From: Trematomus loennbergii
Taxonomy: Eukaryota > Chordata > Actinopteri > Perciformes > Nototheniidae
Length of the DNA stretch: 64,000 nt
Reading direction: 5' to 3'
Assembly (NCBI GenBank): GCA_012861695.1
Contig: JAAOOA010000127.1
Location: 16,934,755 to 16,998,754 of the forward strand
This document shows, piece by piece, positions 1-13,611 of this stretch; position 1 is the first letter of the stretch, and every line of letters starts with the position of its first letter. A program made the translations under genes and the position numbers. The notes below the pieces were generated by a model. That model saw nothing but the letters and a program-made list of their open reading frames with translations, was not told where the DNA came from and did no database searches.

Positions 1-3000
1 GTATGAACAATAGAATACCTCTGTGTGCATTCTGATACCTCGCTGAGAGAGACAGCACTTTGTTCTGGATTCATCTAGTTTGCTTTGAATTCACCGTCTC
101 CACCGGATCACTTGAAGGGGTTCATTGCCGTTTCTACCTAATATGTAATCTTCAGAGCAAATTAAAAACAAAGGCTTGTTTGTCCGCTGGACTGTACTAG
201 GGACAGAGCAGTCTATTTTCTTGTGTGAATTTCTTAAAAGTGCTCACCGCAGCAAGTGATTCTCATCACGTACAGTATGTGCTATTAGTGGGTCACACTT
301 GATGCACAAGTGGTTTAACACTGTACCCTGTAAATAGATGTTAACCTGACAATAGCAGGACTAATAAGATGGTAGTAGCTCCTTCACCTTTAGTTTGTTC
401 TTGTTCCTAAGCGGAGGCTGTATTTGTTTTTTCTACATGAGGATAACCCTAAAATGCCCTAAAGTGTTTTCTCTAAGGTGACCAATAAAAGACATAGCTG
501 TCAAAGACGAGATATGATGCGACAATCTTCCCCCATGTGTAGTTCATATAAGCCAGTGATGGTTCATATTACATTGTGTGTAATCTCCATGAACACATGT
601 TTGAATGCAGAATCTCTATGCAACCGGACAGGATTTAAGTTTTTGAAGTGCTCTGGTTCCTGTTTAGAGTCTAAATGTAGTCCTAGTAATATTGACAAAC
701 CAACCTGATCAGGCTTTTTTTTTTTTTTTAAATGGAGCTGAAGTGCATGGCCGAAATGCATTCAGAAACCATCAGCTATTGTCTGAAGATGATTTAACTT
801 TTTATTAGCTAAACATTCGCTTGTTAACTGGCTACTTGGAAAATAATCCAGTTGTAGACATTAGTCTCTCAACTCTAGCTTTATCTGCGTCTCAAGTTGC
901 TAAACGGAATGTAAACAGCACTTATTTTCAATGCTGAGACTTAACTTTCATTTTCACAGTATTAGGTAGGAAAATCCAGTTTATTTGAGATTGCTTGATG
1001 ATTTTTGCGCTTGATATTGCACTCAAGTGATTCTTTTGTGATTAAAAAGGCTCTTTTCATTTTTTTTTTATCCAACAAGCAACTTGTATCGTGGCAGTTT
1101 ACAAAAAGCAGCGCAAAAGAGGAACTGAACACAACTTACAGTATAAATCGCAAGTAATATTTTTATTGCGATATTCAGGTTATCGCATATCGTGCAGCCC
1201 TTTTGGGCACATGAGGACTTGATTCAGTTTTTTAACAGACATCTGATTTGTTCAGCTGGATAAGAGCCTCAAATTGCGTTGAGAATTTGCTGCATATCAT
1301 GGCTGCATTGCGCACATGTATCCACCAATGATTTATTTAAGTTGATGTTATCACACAACAATTAGTAAGAAAGACCAGGTTCAAAGCACAACCAAGGGTG
1401 AAAGTCCCTCAGCCAGTGAACTTTGTGACCTGTGGGTTTTCCATGTGACCCCACCAATAAGAAATGCCTTAGGTAATTTAAATCAAGTGGAGGTGTGTCA
1501 CTTTCAAACAGACTCAGCTGAATAGCCGTGCCAGAGCAGCATGCTGCTCCCCTGACCAGATGTGTGGGGCTGTTTTTATTACAAGAGAAGGAGAAGCTGA
1601 TAGTTGCAGGTGCAAGGCTGACATGAGGGCCAGCTTTGCAGGCCTTCATAAAGGGGATATCCATTGCCTGCGTTTAATCAGAGCCGGTGGGAAGGGATGG
1701 GATTCATTGCTCTTTGATGGAGAGCACTGTTATGAAGATGGACAGTCACTTTGCTCTCTAAGTGAAACCATCGTTTAGCCTCAATTCCCAGAGAAAAGGC
1801 CCATTTGTTATCCACGGGGGAGTGCAGCAGGGGTGGTTATGCTAGGTGGAGGCTGCATACATTTTCCACACAGTTCCCGTGCATACAATTATGGTCTGAG
1901 AAAACTGCCTATGCCAAAGCCAAAGTGACATACAATATAGACTTTGAATATCTTTCCCTCTCAGACCAACAGAGTAAAACAAACACACACACACAAACAC
2001 ACACCTGTGTATGAACTCTGTGTGTCTCTGCATATGTGCATACAGGCTTACTCACATGTGTTATCTACTGTTAGTGCACATGTACAAATAGTCATAGTGC
2101 AACTGTGTTATTAATTTAAAAACTAAACGCTGTAACATTGACATATCCAACTATTGCTGGAAAAGAAGATCAGTATTGGACACATCAACAAAATCCTCAA
2201 AACAAATAAACACGTTTTTCTTTATTTTAACCATTTTTAAACTCTTGCTTTCTACAATATATGTTCTGCAACAATGTAAAAGCTAAGTAAAAGCTTGGTG
2301 TAATAGCATACTTACTGCGATGAAGGTATCGTAAGGAAACATCAAAAGGCAAAGATTGTGGTTACCTTTAATAAAAACATGAACATTTATTTGACTATTA
2401 GTTGGGCAAAAACGTATGGCGTGCTGTGTGAAGGTCAGACGAGTTACATGCACATCAGACCACGTCTAACAATACTTCCTGCATTTGCTCTGTATGCTAA
2501 TAAAGATGTGCCCTATCATCCAAAATGAATGTGAAGACACCTGGCTGAATTATCACCACTTTCCTTAGCTCAAAGAGCTGATTAGAACCCTTTAAAAAAG
2601 GGGATCTTATTAACAGTCTGCCCACTGTTCCAGTCCTGACCTCTAAGAGTCTGTTAAGATTCATTTGAGGACAGGTTTATCAAACAGTTTATTCTCTAAC
2701 AGGAAAAGAATGAGCCTTGTCACAGCAAGTGACACGGTGAAGAAGACAGGTCTATGTGTCGCCCTAATTCCTCACTTAGTCATCCAAGAGGATGAGAATG
2801 ACTCCATGTATCATTCTGAGAGAGAAGGTCCACTCAACTTGTTCCTGATTTTGGACTCACATTCTAATATGCTAAGTGGGAGTGTGTCTGAAAGGTTAAT
2901 ATATAGGAGACGGCCTTTGATTGGACATGAGTAATTGTTAATGATAATAAGTAATCAAATTAAAGAGAATTAATTTGCTGAATTAGATCTTGTGTGACAG

Positions 3001-5208
3001 GCCCACAGCGGGACATAAAGACAAAAAACTCAACACACTGTTATCAGGTCTGACATGTTCCTAGAAGTCTGGCCCTCTGCCACAGTATCCTTGCTTTAGC
3101 TTTTAGTGATTTTAAATCTCCTTGCTGTATCCACTTTCAGGAATGTTCCAGATCCATTGTTTTGTTTCTAAATAACCACGCTTGACAGGCTTGCCATGGA
3201 CGACTGCTTTATAGTATCTTAGGGTATCTGTGTCTTTTCAGCCACATGTTGTATTTCACACTTGCATTGCCCTGTCTCAGCTATCATGGCTTTGTTGTGT
3301 TTAATGGTATCTCCAGCCTTGGACCACTGATACCAGCTGAGCGGTCAGAGTGTTAGCACTCCTCAATATCTATTACAATTAGTTTTTGATTAAGGAATCC
3401 TGCCTGGCTATTTGAAGCCTTTAATGTTGTGTCAACTGGATGATGATGGAGAGAGCAGCATGGACGCCTCCCAGTAACAAAGCGGCCAGTAAAAGGCTCC
3501 GAGTGAACCATTTTATCTTCTTAATGGAAACCAGATGACCTCTCTTTTCTTTTTTCCCTCTGTTTTTTAATGTTGAAGTTTTTCTTGAGGCGATACCAAC
3601 TCAGAGTACTCTCTCACTTAGGTAATCTAAGCCAGAGATTTTGGCAGCTTTATTTCCCCTTATCAACATTGGCTTTGGCCAATGGTTTTCACACTCTCAT
3701 AGACCTGGAGCATACACATCAGCAAGGTCTATGACAAATCAACTACCCCAAAAGTTCCTCATAAACAGGATTTACTGAAACAAATGAAACTACATTTTAG
3801 TTTTGAGTTTAAATTAAATCTCTCCTAAACTACATAGGAAAGGCATTTTTTGTATAATTAAATAAACTTGATTAATATTTGCAAACATTCTTAATGAATG
3901 TCTATATAGCTCTTATCAGAAGAGAGTGTGATTAGGGGACTTGACAGTGTTTTAACAATTCATTCCTAAATCTTTATTTACATTAAAACGATTTGCTTAC
4001 CCCAAATAATGTTTAAAAGTAGAGCAGGTAACAAACATGCTTTTCAGAATTGATGCTGTCCCTTGATGATATGAGCAAAAATAAGCATACATCTTATAAG
4101 GAATACACTTTTCATGGTGGTCAAAGTTCAGTTTTCTTAGAGTTGTGTGCAAGTTGGAAAAAGATAATGTATGACTAAATATATCTTTAGCAACACAAAT
4201 CATAGACAACTGACTTTCATCAATTATTCTGTGGTACATCATCTATGAAAAAAGTATGCTGGATAATTTATTTATGATAGATAATTTAGACAACTATTAT
4301 GAAAATGTTATGCAGCAAACAGTATTATAAAGTTTGAAAGCTGAAGCAAACAGTGCCTACTGCAAAAGTAGTCCACAGATTGCATGAATAAACATGTCAA
4401 GAAGTCCAAAGGTCAAACAACCACACTGCCTTTCTGTATTTTAAAAAGCTGCAAAAATATTCAAGATTCATGTTCGTGGCACCCTGGTGGTTTTGAGTGA
4501 TCACATGTTGAAGCAATTCACTGAGAAATAAGTTCTCCCCTAACTCACTGTTTAGTTACGAGTAGAATGTGAGAAAGCAATACAAATACTTCTCTTAATT
4601 TTATCTAAATTAAAAAAAGATCTTCACCAAAATCCTTCAATGAGGGTCTGTTGAGGTTTAAAGTGCTATTTCCTGCTTAGTCAACGCTCACTGTTACTCA
4701 TTCTGACACTGAATAACTAGCAAACTTCCCTTTGAGTAGAAAAATGATAAATCAGCAGGGTGCTCAATTACTGATTAAAAAAAACTATGCACAAACACTG
4801 TCTCACTCTATTATGTTTCCTCACAAACTGTAAAATGCAAACTTATTTTCATGGTTTTTATCAAGGGAAACATGAATTCTCAACATAATGAACATCTTTT
4901 CAATGTCTGACGCAGCTGAGGACAGCTAGCCCTCTCTGTCACACTCACAAACATGAGGTGGAGATAAAAAAAAGTCCTGGCATGCAAGCAGTCTGATAAG
5001 TCGCAGCTTGTGTAGTTTTGTTTAGTTTACTTAATCCCTGAGCTGGAAATGACCTTGTGAACTTAAGTTGGTTTGAATGTTTTTTTCCCCTCTGCTTCTT
5101 CTTTTCTCTTTCTCATTTCAATCAGTCAACAGCCATCTCTACATACAATACCTTCATTTCTTTTTTTCCCCTTTTCAAATATTCAAGGTGGTATAGGTGT
5201 AGCTGCTA

Positions 5209-5210
<2 letters not shown>
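1..5210. other. Noncoding stretch, no gene recognised
   Basis: No reading frame here exceeds about 100 codons, and none shows a recognisable domain or a good acceptor/donor pair. The stretch is AT-rich single-copy-looking DNA. It contains a short T-run near 717-730, a probable dispersed-repeat fragment at about 1,135-1,203 (listed separately) and a short impure AC tract at about 1,980-2,004. It could be intergenic or intronic; the sequence does not decide. Confidence 0.7.
1135..1203. repeat. Probable dispersed teleost repeat fragment
   Basis: The segment around ATCGCAAG, TTATTGCGATATTCAGG and TATCGCATATCGTGCAGCCC resembles the 'cgatat...tatcgtgcagccc' tail that I remember as recurring throughout fish genomes in non-autonomous DNA-element remnants. 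Its CpG-containing cGATAT words also stand out from the surrounding AT-rich sequence. No terminal inverted repeats or target-site duplication can be delimited, so the boundaries are approximate and the family is not assigned. Confidence 0.4.

Positions 5211-5247
<37 letters not shown>
5211..5247. repeat. (GT)n microsatellite
   Basis: A perfect GT run of about 18 units lies directly after GTAGCTGCTATC. The cysteine/valine-repeat open frames across it are an artefact of the dinucleotide and not protein genes. Confidence 0.98.
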
Positions 5248-5248
<1 letters not shown>

Positions 5249-8200
5249 CTCTGCTGTTTTACCAATAGGATCCAGAGCTTTCAGTCTACTAAATTCACAC
5301 ATCACAGGTCAAAGATCGCTGTCCTAGAACAATTACACTCACTTTTAGCACCAGCTTCAACCTGCTTTGACCCAACATGCTTTTGAGCACACATGGCTTA
5401 TAACCTTGCCAACCTTGAATGAATCATTACCATGACCTGTTTATCTGATTGTCATGCAGGTAACCATTAATAAGTGTTTGCCTCCCGATGACCTCTGAAA
5501 ATGGGCATGCCGCCTTTGCCCCACAAATGTCATTCCCATCAGAAAAGTTGGTTATTTTCTCTTTTAAAGTGGCTGCACCCGGGACTATAATCATTCAACT
5601 GGGCTAGCCTGATAAACACCCAATTCATATATTTGATTCTCCACAACTTGTTTTCGATTTCTTTTGAAAACAGCCCACTCATAGTTCATCCCAAGTACTG
5701 GGTTTTCGATTATGTTATTACTTATATGACTTGACCATTTGGGACAAAGCACAAAAGAAGGGAAAAGAAGGGAAAAAGGGGAAAAAGGAACAAAACAAGG
5801 ATTAATAGAGAGGCTAAAATTGAATCTGGCTGAGATTTCTATTGGCTTTGTGAAATCCTGCCATTTCCCAGTGGCCAGCCGTGTCGCCCATCTTGTGTTT
5901 AGCTGATGCAGAATGATAACTCACCAGTTGTCTTCCTCCGTGAGATGGGTAATATATAGCTGAGAGGCGCACTGACATAGTTATAGCTGTTGGTGTCCTC
6001 GAAAAGACAAGGAGAGTCAATTACGATAGCAGAGCAGAATGCCTGTACGAATGTCAACTCCCCGCGCAGACGGCTGTGATAAATAACACCTGACCTCACA
6101 CCAGGCGGTGGTTTCTCTGCAGGGCCCGAGACAAGCCTGCACGTGGAAATGTGAAATCAAGGCAGAATGTGGGGCACTTGAAGAGAAAGGTGTAGGGCAT
6201 TGCACGAGAGGACGTCTGAATGAGCAGCAAGACATGTCAGGAAACATACTGGTGTTTACTTTATGGCAATGCTGTGAAGATATGAAACTTCACTCGGGGG
6301 GTGTTGTGGCAGGCCCTGCTGTTATTCATACCTGCTTCTGACAAGAAAAACAAAGCCCCGTCCTGCTCATACTCTATTTGTCCGCATGAGACATAAAGCA
6401 GCAGGTTGGTCTGCCCGGAACTCCATTGCGCTCTTCTGAGTGTAATCTTTGTTGACAAAAAGCAAGTGTGGGTATCAGGTCACTTTCTATGGCTTCCAGT
6501 AATGCACCAGCACAGTGTTGTGAACCCAGCAGAGACAGCGTGCAGATTGTTAATGACCTAAGTGCAGAGACCTCTGGGCATGGCTGTGGACAGACTGGAT
6601 TATTACTGACAGTAGCAAGGTGAGGGGAAAGCAGCACAATAGTGAGCGCAGCTGAATGTTCTCACCCTCCGTCTGCACGTGCATATCCTGTCTATATGCA
6701 TGCATGCAAGGCGTGTGTGTAAGGGGCAGAGAGGGGCAAGTGGGGGAGTCCCGGGTCCCATGGGAGACATGCTGGCTGAAAGAAGGGAGGAATGAGCAAC
6801 AGGCAGACACAAGGGCACAGGCAGATGTGTGCAAAGATAAATAAGGAGATAAATCACTGAGTGTCTGGGCCCAAGGCATTTGCATTCCTGAAATGAAACT
6901 CCAAGGAGAAACACTGGTGTGTACGGAGCTTCAGTGACTTTAAATACATACAGTGTGTATGGTGTGCTGTATGTACATGAAATGTGTGTGGGGCAGAGAC
7001 AAGATATTTTAACCCAGCAGCTTCACAGAAAAAAGTATCACATTACTACATCAACTATTATCCTGCATGCAACCCTTATGAAGTCAAGCAACTGCAACAA
7101 CTCCTGGCTGGTTTAAGCTTTTATCACACGTTGTTTTTAAATGAAATAATGAACTCGAGCAAATTGGAGGTAATTTTGATAACAAGCATTCCTCGGCTCT
7201 GCTTACATAAATGGTGGAAGGGGTCACCTCCACATTGCTTATTTTGAGCAGACTGTGTTTGATCTATAGAGGTCCTGGGTTGTCTCAATGTCACAAAGAC
7301 AGACACTCCCCTTCTGGGAGTGCAGCACTCCGCATGTGATTTCATGTCCACAGAACACCTCAAATAAAAGTACATATTTAAATTCATTTCCAAACCCTGA
7401 TCATATTTTTCCTTGCATTATGAGCTGTGTTTAAGTATCAACAGAGAGAAAATGGCTTTGGAATAGCCCTCGTGCTTTCCAGGAAAGACTATTATAAGAC
7501 TCCTTAATAACGTTTTAAGAACACAATAAAAATATCGCAGGCTTTACAACGTATTTAACGCACAGTAAAGACATTTAGAAATGTACTGATTTCACTTCAG
7601 AAAGCAGTTATAGTGCTCTTTGAGAGTTATGCGAGTATTAAAAAATGATATTTAGCCATTCCAGCATAATCCTTCACCCTGGTCATAACTTCACCAGCAC
7701 TGGGACTTTCCCATGAACAGAGCAGGCAGAGAGCTGCAAACACTCATGGTGGGAGGCTCTGGGTGTGTGGGAGGGAGCATGAAGGAGAGACTGTCATCAC
7801 TAATTCCTCGCCAGGCAGCCCAAGAAGTGTTGACTAACTAATGACCGTGTTTAACAAGTGAAGTGTATCATGCTTGAGGAAACACAGCTGGATATGGGTC
7901 CTGTGCATTGAGTGACTTGGAGAAAACAATTCATTGTCTTAAATGCTATCCACCCACAGACAGTTTCTCAAAGTGAGGAGGATGCCTATTCATGAATGGA
8001 GCGAAGAGGGAGTTACATAGGCAAAGGGAAACAGCTGGATTTTTTAAGCAGGATGGTTGGCGGTTGGGTCACAGAGGCATATCTCTGTGGTACTGTGGTG
8101 GGAGTGGAGGATAAAACGGTAGTCCAAGACTCGTAAATGAGGGGTAGAAGGATTAGGATCTGAGCGCAAGGAAAAGGAATGCAATTTTTCTAAAGGATGT

Positions 8201-9661
8201 ACAAAAAGGAGGAGAGAAACTGTTTCCTCTGTAAATCCTACTCTGTATCGGCTTGAACGACAATCAACAGCAGCTCATTTAGAAGAAAGATGTCATCTGT
8301 AATAATAGGTCAAACTGAGTTCAGATGTGTTGTGGGAACACTATGAATAACATACATTAGACTGGAGAAAATTAAATCACCTCTGTCTACCACAAAAGAC
8401 CACAATATTACATGGGATTTAAGCATATGTTATGAACTTGTCTGACAATTATTCTAACTCAAATGTGGCACCTGGCAGCTACACTAACATGTGTTGGGAT
8501 GATGCAGTGGAGCCAAGTTAATGTTTTATATTATAACTACAGCACTCCTGGCCAGACTAAGGCTCATGCTGTTTTGTATTTCTCTCAAGTGTGTTCATAA
8601 CTCATTTCACATGCCAAGATTCTGTTTGCTTATAATGAGGCAGAAAGAGGGAATTTTATTTTACAGCATCGCTTTGGTTGAATGGTGAACTAGTGTTTCC
8701 CTAAAATCTCCTTCTAATGAGCATGTATTTTGCTCACAATCATTTATGACCAGGCTTTGTCATATTTTGACCCTACGATCTAAAACATTTTTCCATATTT
8801 ATGGCCTCTCCATTACCTTATTACCTACCCCGTACAGTATATGCCAATTCAGCAAATCAGAAACTTATTTGTGGGAATATACACCACTTTTTCAACCCAC
8901 TCTCCTAGAAACTAATTTAATAAATATCCTTATAACTTAAAAGTAGATTTGTTTGTAAGTAATATAACGCCACCTTTTTTAGCAGCGTGGCTCTAATGCA
9001 ATGTCAGGAAAAAATATATAGTTTGAAATATCTATAACAAAGAACATTTAATGACCAAATACCTACAAAACTAAAATGGTGAACATGCTAAACAACAGCT
9101 TTGTAATTATAAGGATGTTAGCATTATCATATTAGCATTTAGCACAAGGTAGTGCTGTGTACAAATGGTAATGCTTGACTTGAGTTTACGACACCAGTTT
9201 ACTGAATGAACATTTGACTAAAGAAACAGCCCTAAGGAAAATGCTATTGTTGCCTAAACCTCATTAAGGAGGATCCAGATGAAAACCTTGGTCCAAAGTG
9301 TAAAACGATTCCTGTTCTTTGTACGTCTGACGATCTCTTTCATTGCACAATTACGTAACCTAACAAAGCATACTTGGCGAAAACAAGTATATAAATGTCA
9401 TTTTTGCAAGACAACAGTTTAGGTTCAACCTGGTCACTTTGCTGGAGGTTGTGTGACTAGAATGAAACGTTTTACAACAAAAGGTTTCCAATCAACATGA
9501 TCCAGGCAGCATGTATTGTACCTTCATGTTGTATTTGGCAAAACAAATTATTAGGATATTAACATGAGACAAGGCTAATAGGTATGAATTAGAAACGTGT
9601 AAAAGAACAGTACAAATTCAATTTCAGCTGTAAAAGTCAACCGTCTTACTTCAGCCAAACA
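5248..9661. other. Noncoding stretch, no gene recognised
   Basis: No recognisable gene or RNA. There is a purine-rich low-complexity tract at about 5,753-5,795 (GAAGGGAAAA-type repeats). A short alternating TGCATGCATGCA run lies near 6,697-6,708. The overlapping open frames on both strands at about 5.8-6.9 kb coincide with a locally GC-richer stretch where stops are rarer. None has a credible domain. Confidence 0.65.
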
Positions 9662-9666
9662 ACACA

Positions 9667-9697
<31 letters not shown>

Positions 9698-9775
9698 CAC
9701 CACACACACCACACCACACACACACACACCACACACACCACACACACACACCACACACACACACACCACACACCA

Positions 9776-9846
<71 letters not shown>

Positions 9847-9855
9847 ACACACACA

Positions 9856-9906
<51 letters not shown>
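9662..9906. repeat. Long interrupted (AC)n microsatellite
   Basis: About 245 bp of AC dinucleotide, repeatedly interrupted by an extra C (CACACC). The first half is heavily interrupted, followed by a long nearly pure run and then a further interrupted end. The minus-strand open frames of alternating Cys and Val come only from the repeat. The interruption pattern resembles the arrays at 13.4 kb and 43.05 kb. Confidence 0.97.
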
Positions 9907-9907
<1 letters not shown>

Positions 9908-12900
9908 CTCTGTGAGGAAGCTGTCCTAAGCCACTTGCTATTTGATAGTGTTTGTGAAACGTTTACTTGTGACCTGCGCTCTCAAACTCCTTAAGCCATC
10001 CACATGACTGAGGGAAGTGAAGGGCCTTTTAAGGCCCTAAGTATTGCCAGAGTCCTCCTTATATTACTGATGATATCTGTCCTGAGGAGTTTGCTGACAA
10101 GAGCCCAGGGATCAGAAATAGCCATAAAGCAGATGGGAAATTACATCTTATCCAACACATACTGAAATGGCCTGTCTGTTGATAGAAAAGGCTCACTACG
10201 GTGTCTTTAAGCGGGGATTTAGCCTTTGACCCATCCTCCTCAAGCCCATGGACACTACTACATCCCCACTCAATTGCCATAGATAGCTTTACACTGCACA
10301 GCATCACACTGTGTTGTAAAACTAGTATGTCTGAGTGCTAAACAGCAGTCAGGAAATCCTTAAGCAAACCATCTGGCACAAGTACATAATATGTTCTTGT
10401 ACAGACTTGAGCAAATAGATGGTATTGTTAAACTACAGTGATAAGACATGTTTGTACAAATTGTTCTGTATGCGCTCTCACAGCACAGAGTTTGATTGAA
10501 TATTGGAGAGACGAGAGCGCGAGACAACATTAATCCCTTAAGCCCTTCAATGATGGCCTCTGACCAGGCCATATGAGATCCACTACCCTCTACTAATCTG
10601 CTCCAAACAGTGACGAACTCAGAAAGTGGCTCTTGCATTTAACAAACTGTTGACAGCAGGATTATCCAGTTTGTGGCAATGCAAACGTCAGAAATCCCTC
10701 ATAAGTGCATGTTTCTTGTTGTAAACTTTAATTTATTTTTAATTTTACAACATAACCTGACTGATATACTTGTAATGATATAAATGATGATACAGCTTGA
10801 TCACTTGACCTCTGTGGGATAGATACAGACAGATTAACAGCACTGCTGTCTACTGTATCTATAATCTGAAAATACAAAATAAAAAAATGGTGTTTATGCT
10901 AATGATAACAAAAAAAAATGAAAACACTAACTTTCCTCTAGAAAAACACTTACAAACACATACTCCTTTGTATAAACATGACAAATATATTTTCAGGATA
11001 AAACACTCTTACAACATTCATTGTCGTAGAATAGATATAAATTGTTATTCTTTTATAAGTAATTGGTAATAATTATCTAAGGTCTTTAAAGCTGTAGTTA
11101 ACTTAAATATGAAGTGTATTTCTGATCTCAGGTCATGGAAGGAGCAAAGGTTTAGCTGGCACTTGGTCCTCGTCTTGACCTTGGTCTTTGTGTATTCTGC
11201 AAGATATCTGCATACCTTTCTTTCTTTTTGTAATCAAGGTCCCTCACAGGAACAACATGTTAGCCAGAATTGCTATAATAATAAGATTTGTAGTTTTACT
11301 TTGTAATTCATTAGTTGTTTTAAGCATATAAAATAGTATGATCAGTTTACATTTGTTTAATCATCAAGAAACATCAAAATGCTGGGGTCAAAGGAGGATC
11401 TGTTTTTTTTTTTTAAATCTTGCTTTGACACATGTCTTTTGAGATCTCACAAAATGTGTTGCTTATCGCTGTCTAAGCCCCGAACCTACAAATAGAAAGG
11501 TACTATAGCATAAAAGAGTAATTAGGATATATTAGGAGGTTTTACAATGTTGGACTACAATCAATTACATGTTTAAGTCAAAACTGGCATACTGCCAGGC
11601 TTTTCAAAAACAAAACTTTACTAGAGCAGTGATTGGTTAGTCAAAATAATTTTTCTTTCAATACATTGACCTTTTATTTCAGACTGAGCATATACTCTAG
11701 AAGAGATCTATGATTTTGTCCTCTAATTTTTATGTATCTGGACACTAATAAAATGTGCTCAGCTAATTAGCCCACTCAACCCTGCCAGGATCTGTGCCAA
11801 CTGCACAATGATTGCTCAATAAGGTGACTGCTCATAATGTTCCTGTTCCTGTGGCGTCTTGGTTGCGACAGTCGACTCTATGGCAGTGCCTGGTTGGTGC
11901 GCACGATGCAGTCCATGGAGCTTTACTGTAATAGAAACATGGCCAAGTGTGGTTGGAGCTTTACAAAGCCACACCTTTCTTTGCATTGCACTCTGCTTTA
12001 GATCTGAATCTGTTCGTCTTGAGGATGCACCAATTCCATGTTGTCTCACGCATGAGCAATTTCCTTTTCCAGAGAGGGAGGAGTGATTGGCTGGGAGTTT
12101 GAGGTTCTGTTTCATCCTATAGTTCCCATGATCAAACCGATTAAAACTCACAGTTAGAGTCCCACTTCCTGATTTCGGGATTGGACAGTGGAGTTGTTGA
12201 TGACAGTTGCCTGTCGCAAAAACAGTTTGGTAGCCATCAGGGACCAAAGCTAGGCCCATTCAGTGAGCAGGAGGCATAATCCTGTTTTTAACCAGCCTGG
12301 CAGCTTAAGGGAAAGTGGGGTCCACCATTTGGATTCGCAGATGATGGAGCTGTCTTCCCAGCTGGCCTCTAATCTAACGGCGGGTGAGAGTACGCCATGT
12401 AGCTATGCTGCCACTCTCCATAATATGCAGTCATCCTGCCATACAGTGAGCAGACACATTTGAGAACAGCCTGCAAAACTGAATGTTAAATCCGCCACTT
12501 TCTATTGTCATCATGTCTTTTCCTTTGTAGCATCCGGACTTATTAGAGGACAATCCACAAGAAGACAGGGCAAGACCAACTCTCTTTATTCAGTCTAGTT
12601 GCCGTTTGTGACAAGCTCTTTTTGATTTGGGCTCTTTACAGTCTGTAATTGCTGGACAGATTGGCAGTGGAGAGCACAGAGGTGGCCCTTTGTCTCTCGT
12701 GGACTGATGAGCCATAATGTGCAGAGTGGCGTTGCCCCTGACCCAGGCTCACCCAAGTTACACCCTCGCATGTTCTCAGATTGCTAGCTCAGCAGATATT
12801 CAAGGGTTTTCATTCAGACACAGCAACCCAAGTTAGCAGACACAGTATTTCTGAAGCATTTATTTGTAGTTTTAGTAACTACTATCAATCTGACAGACCT

Positions 12901-13410
12901 GATCCTTTAAAGTTTTGGTTTGTTTTATTAATTCATACATTTAACAGCTTTATAACAAATACAAATGGTTCTGTTTATGCATTGAGAACATTACCTAATC
13001 AATGTCAGTATGTTTCTTTTTCTCCAACAACTTTGCTGGAAACAAAATGCCAACAGAGGAACACGTTGTGGCAATTCAATTTAAATTAAGTGATTGAATT
13101 CCATATTTTAAATGTAATAAATGAAGTTGTAACAGGAGCTTGTCTGTCACAGATCAGAAATCTGTCTTGCTTTTACATTTAATGTGACAGAGAGGAGATG
13201 TAGCTTAGGCTTTATGTAGGCTAAAGGTAAAAAGCAGGAATGGCAGACCACGTGGGTCACAGTATGCACTGGAGGCCAATATATCAAAAACGTTTAAAGA
13301 TCCACAAGAGAGGAAAAGCAATGAAATTCTAATTGACCGTTTGTGAGTTTAGGCAAAAAAGTACAAAAACACAAGTGAATAATTTCAACTGGATATAAAG
13401 AGCTTAAAAT
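9907..13410. other. Noncoding stretch, no gene recognised
   Basis: AT-rich sequence. A minus-strand open frame of 147 codons covers 11,816-12,259, but it has no recognised domain, no evident splice context, and overlaps open frames in other phases. I treat it as chance. A T-run lies at about 11,402-11,413. No RNA gene or mobile element is visible. Confidence 0.65.

Positions 13411-13611
<201 letters not shown>

Noticed and set aside
5057..5386. Open frames of 84-109 codons with a Cys-Val repeat
   Set aside because: Produced by the (GT)n microsatellite; no protein family resembles this and the flanks show no exon signals.
9575..9907. Cysteine-rich minus-strand frames of about 85-110 codons
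   Set aside because: All three phases are open because the sequence is an AC dinucleotide array; not a metallothionein or other real cysteine-rich protein.
11816..12259. 147-codon minus-strand frame
   Set aside because: No domain, compositionally ordinary, and overlapped by open frames in other phases; consistent with chance.
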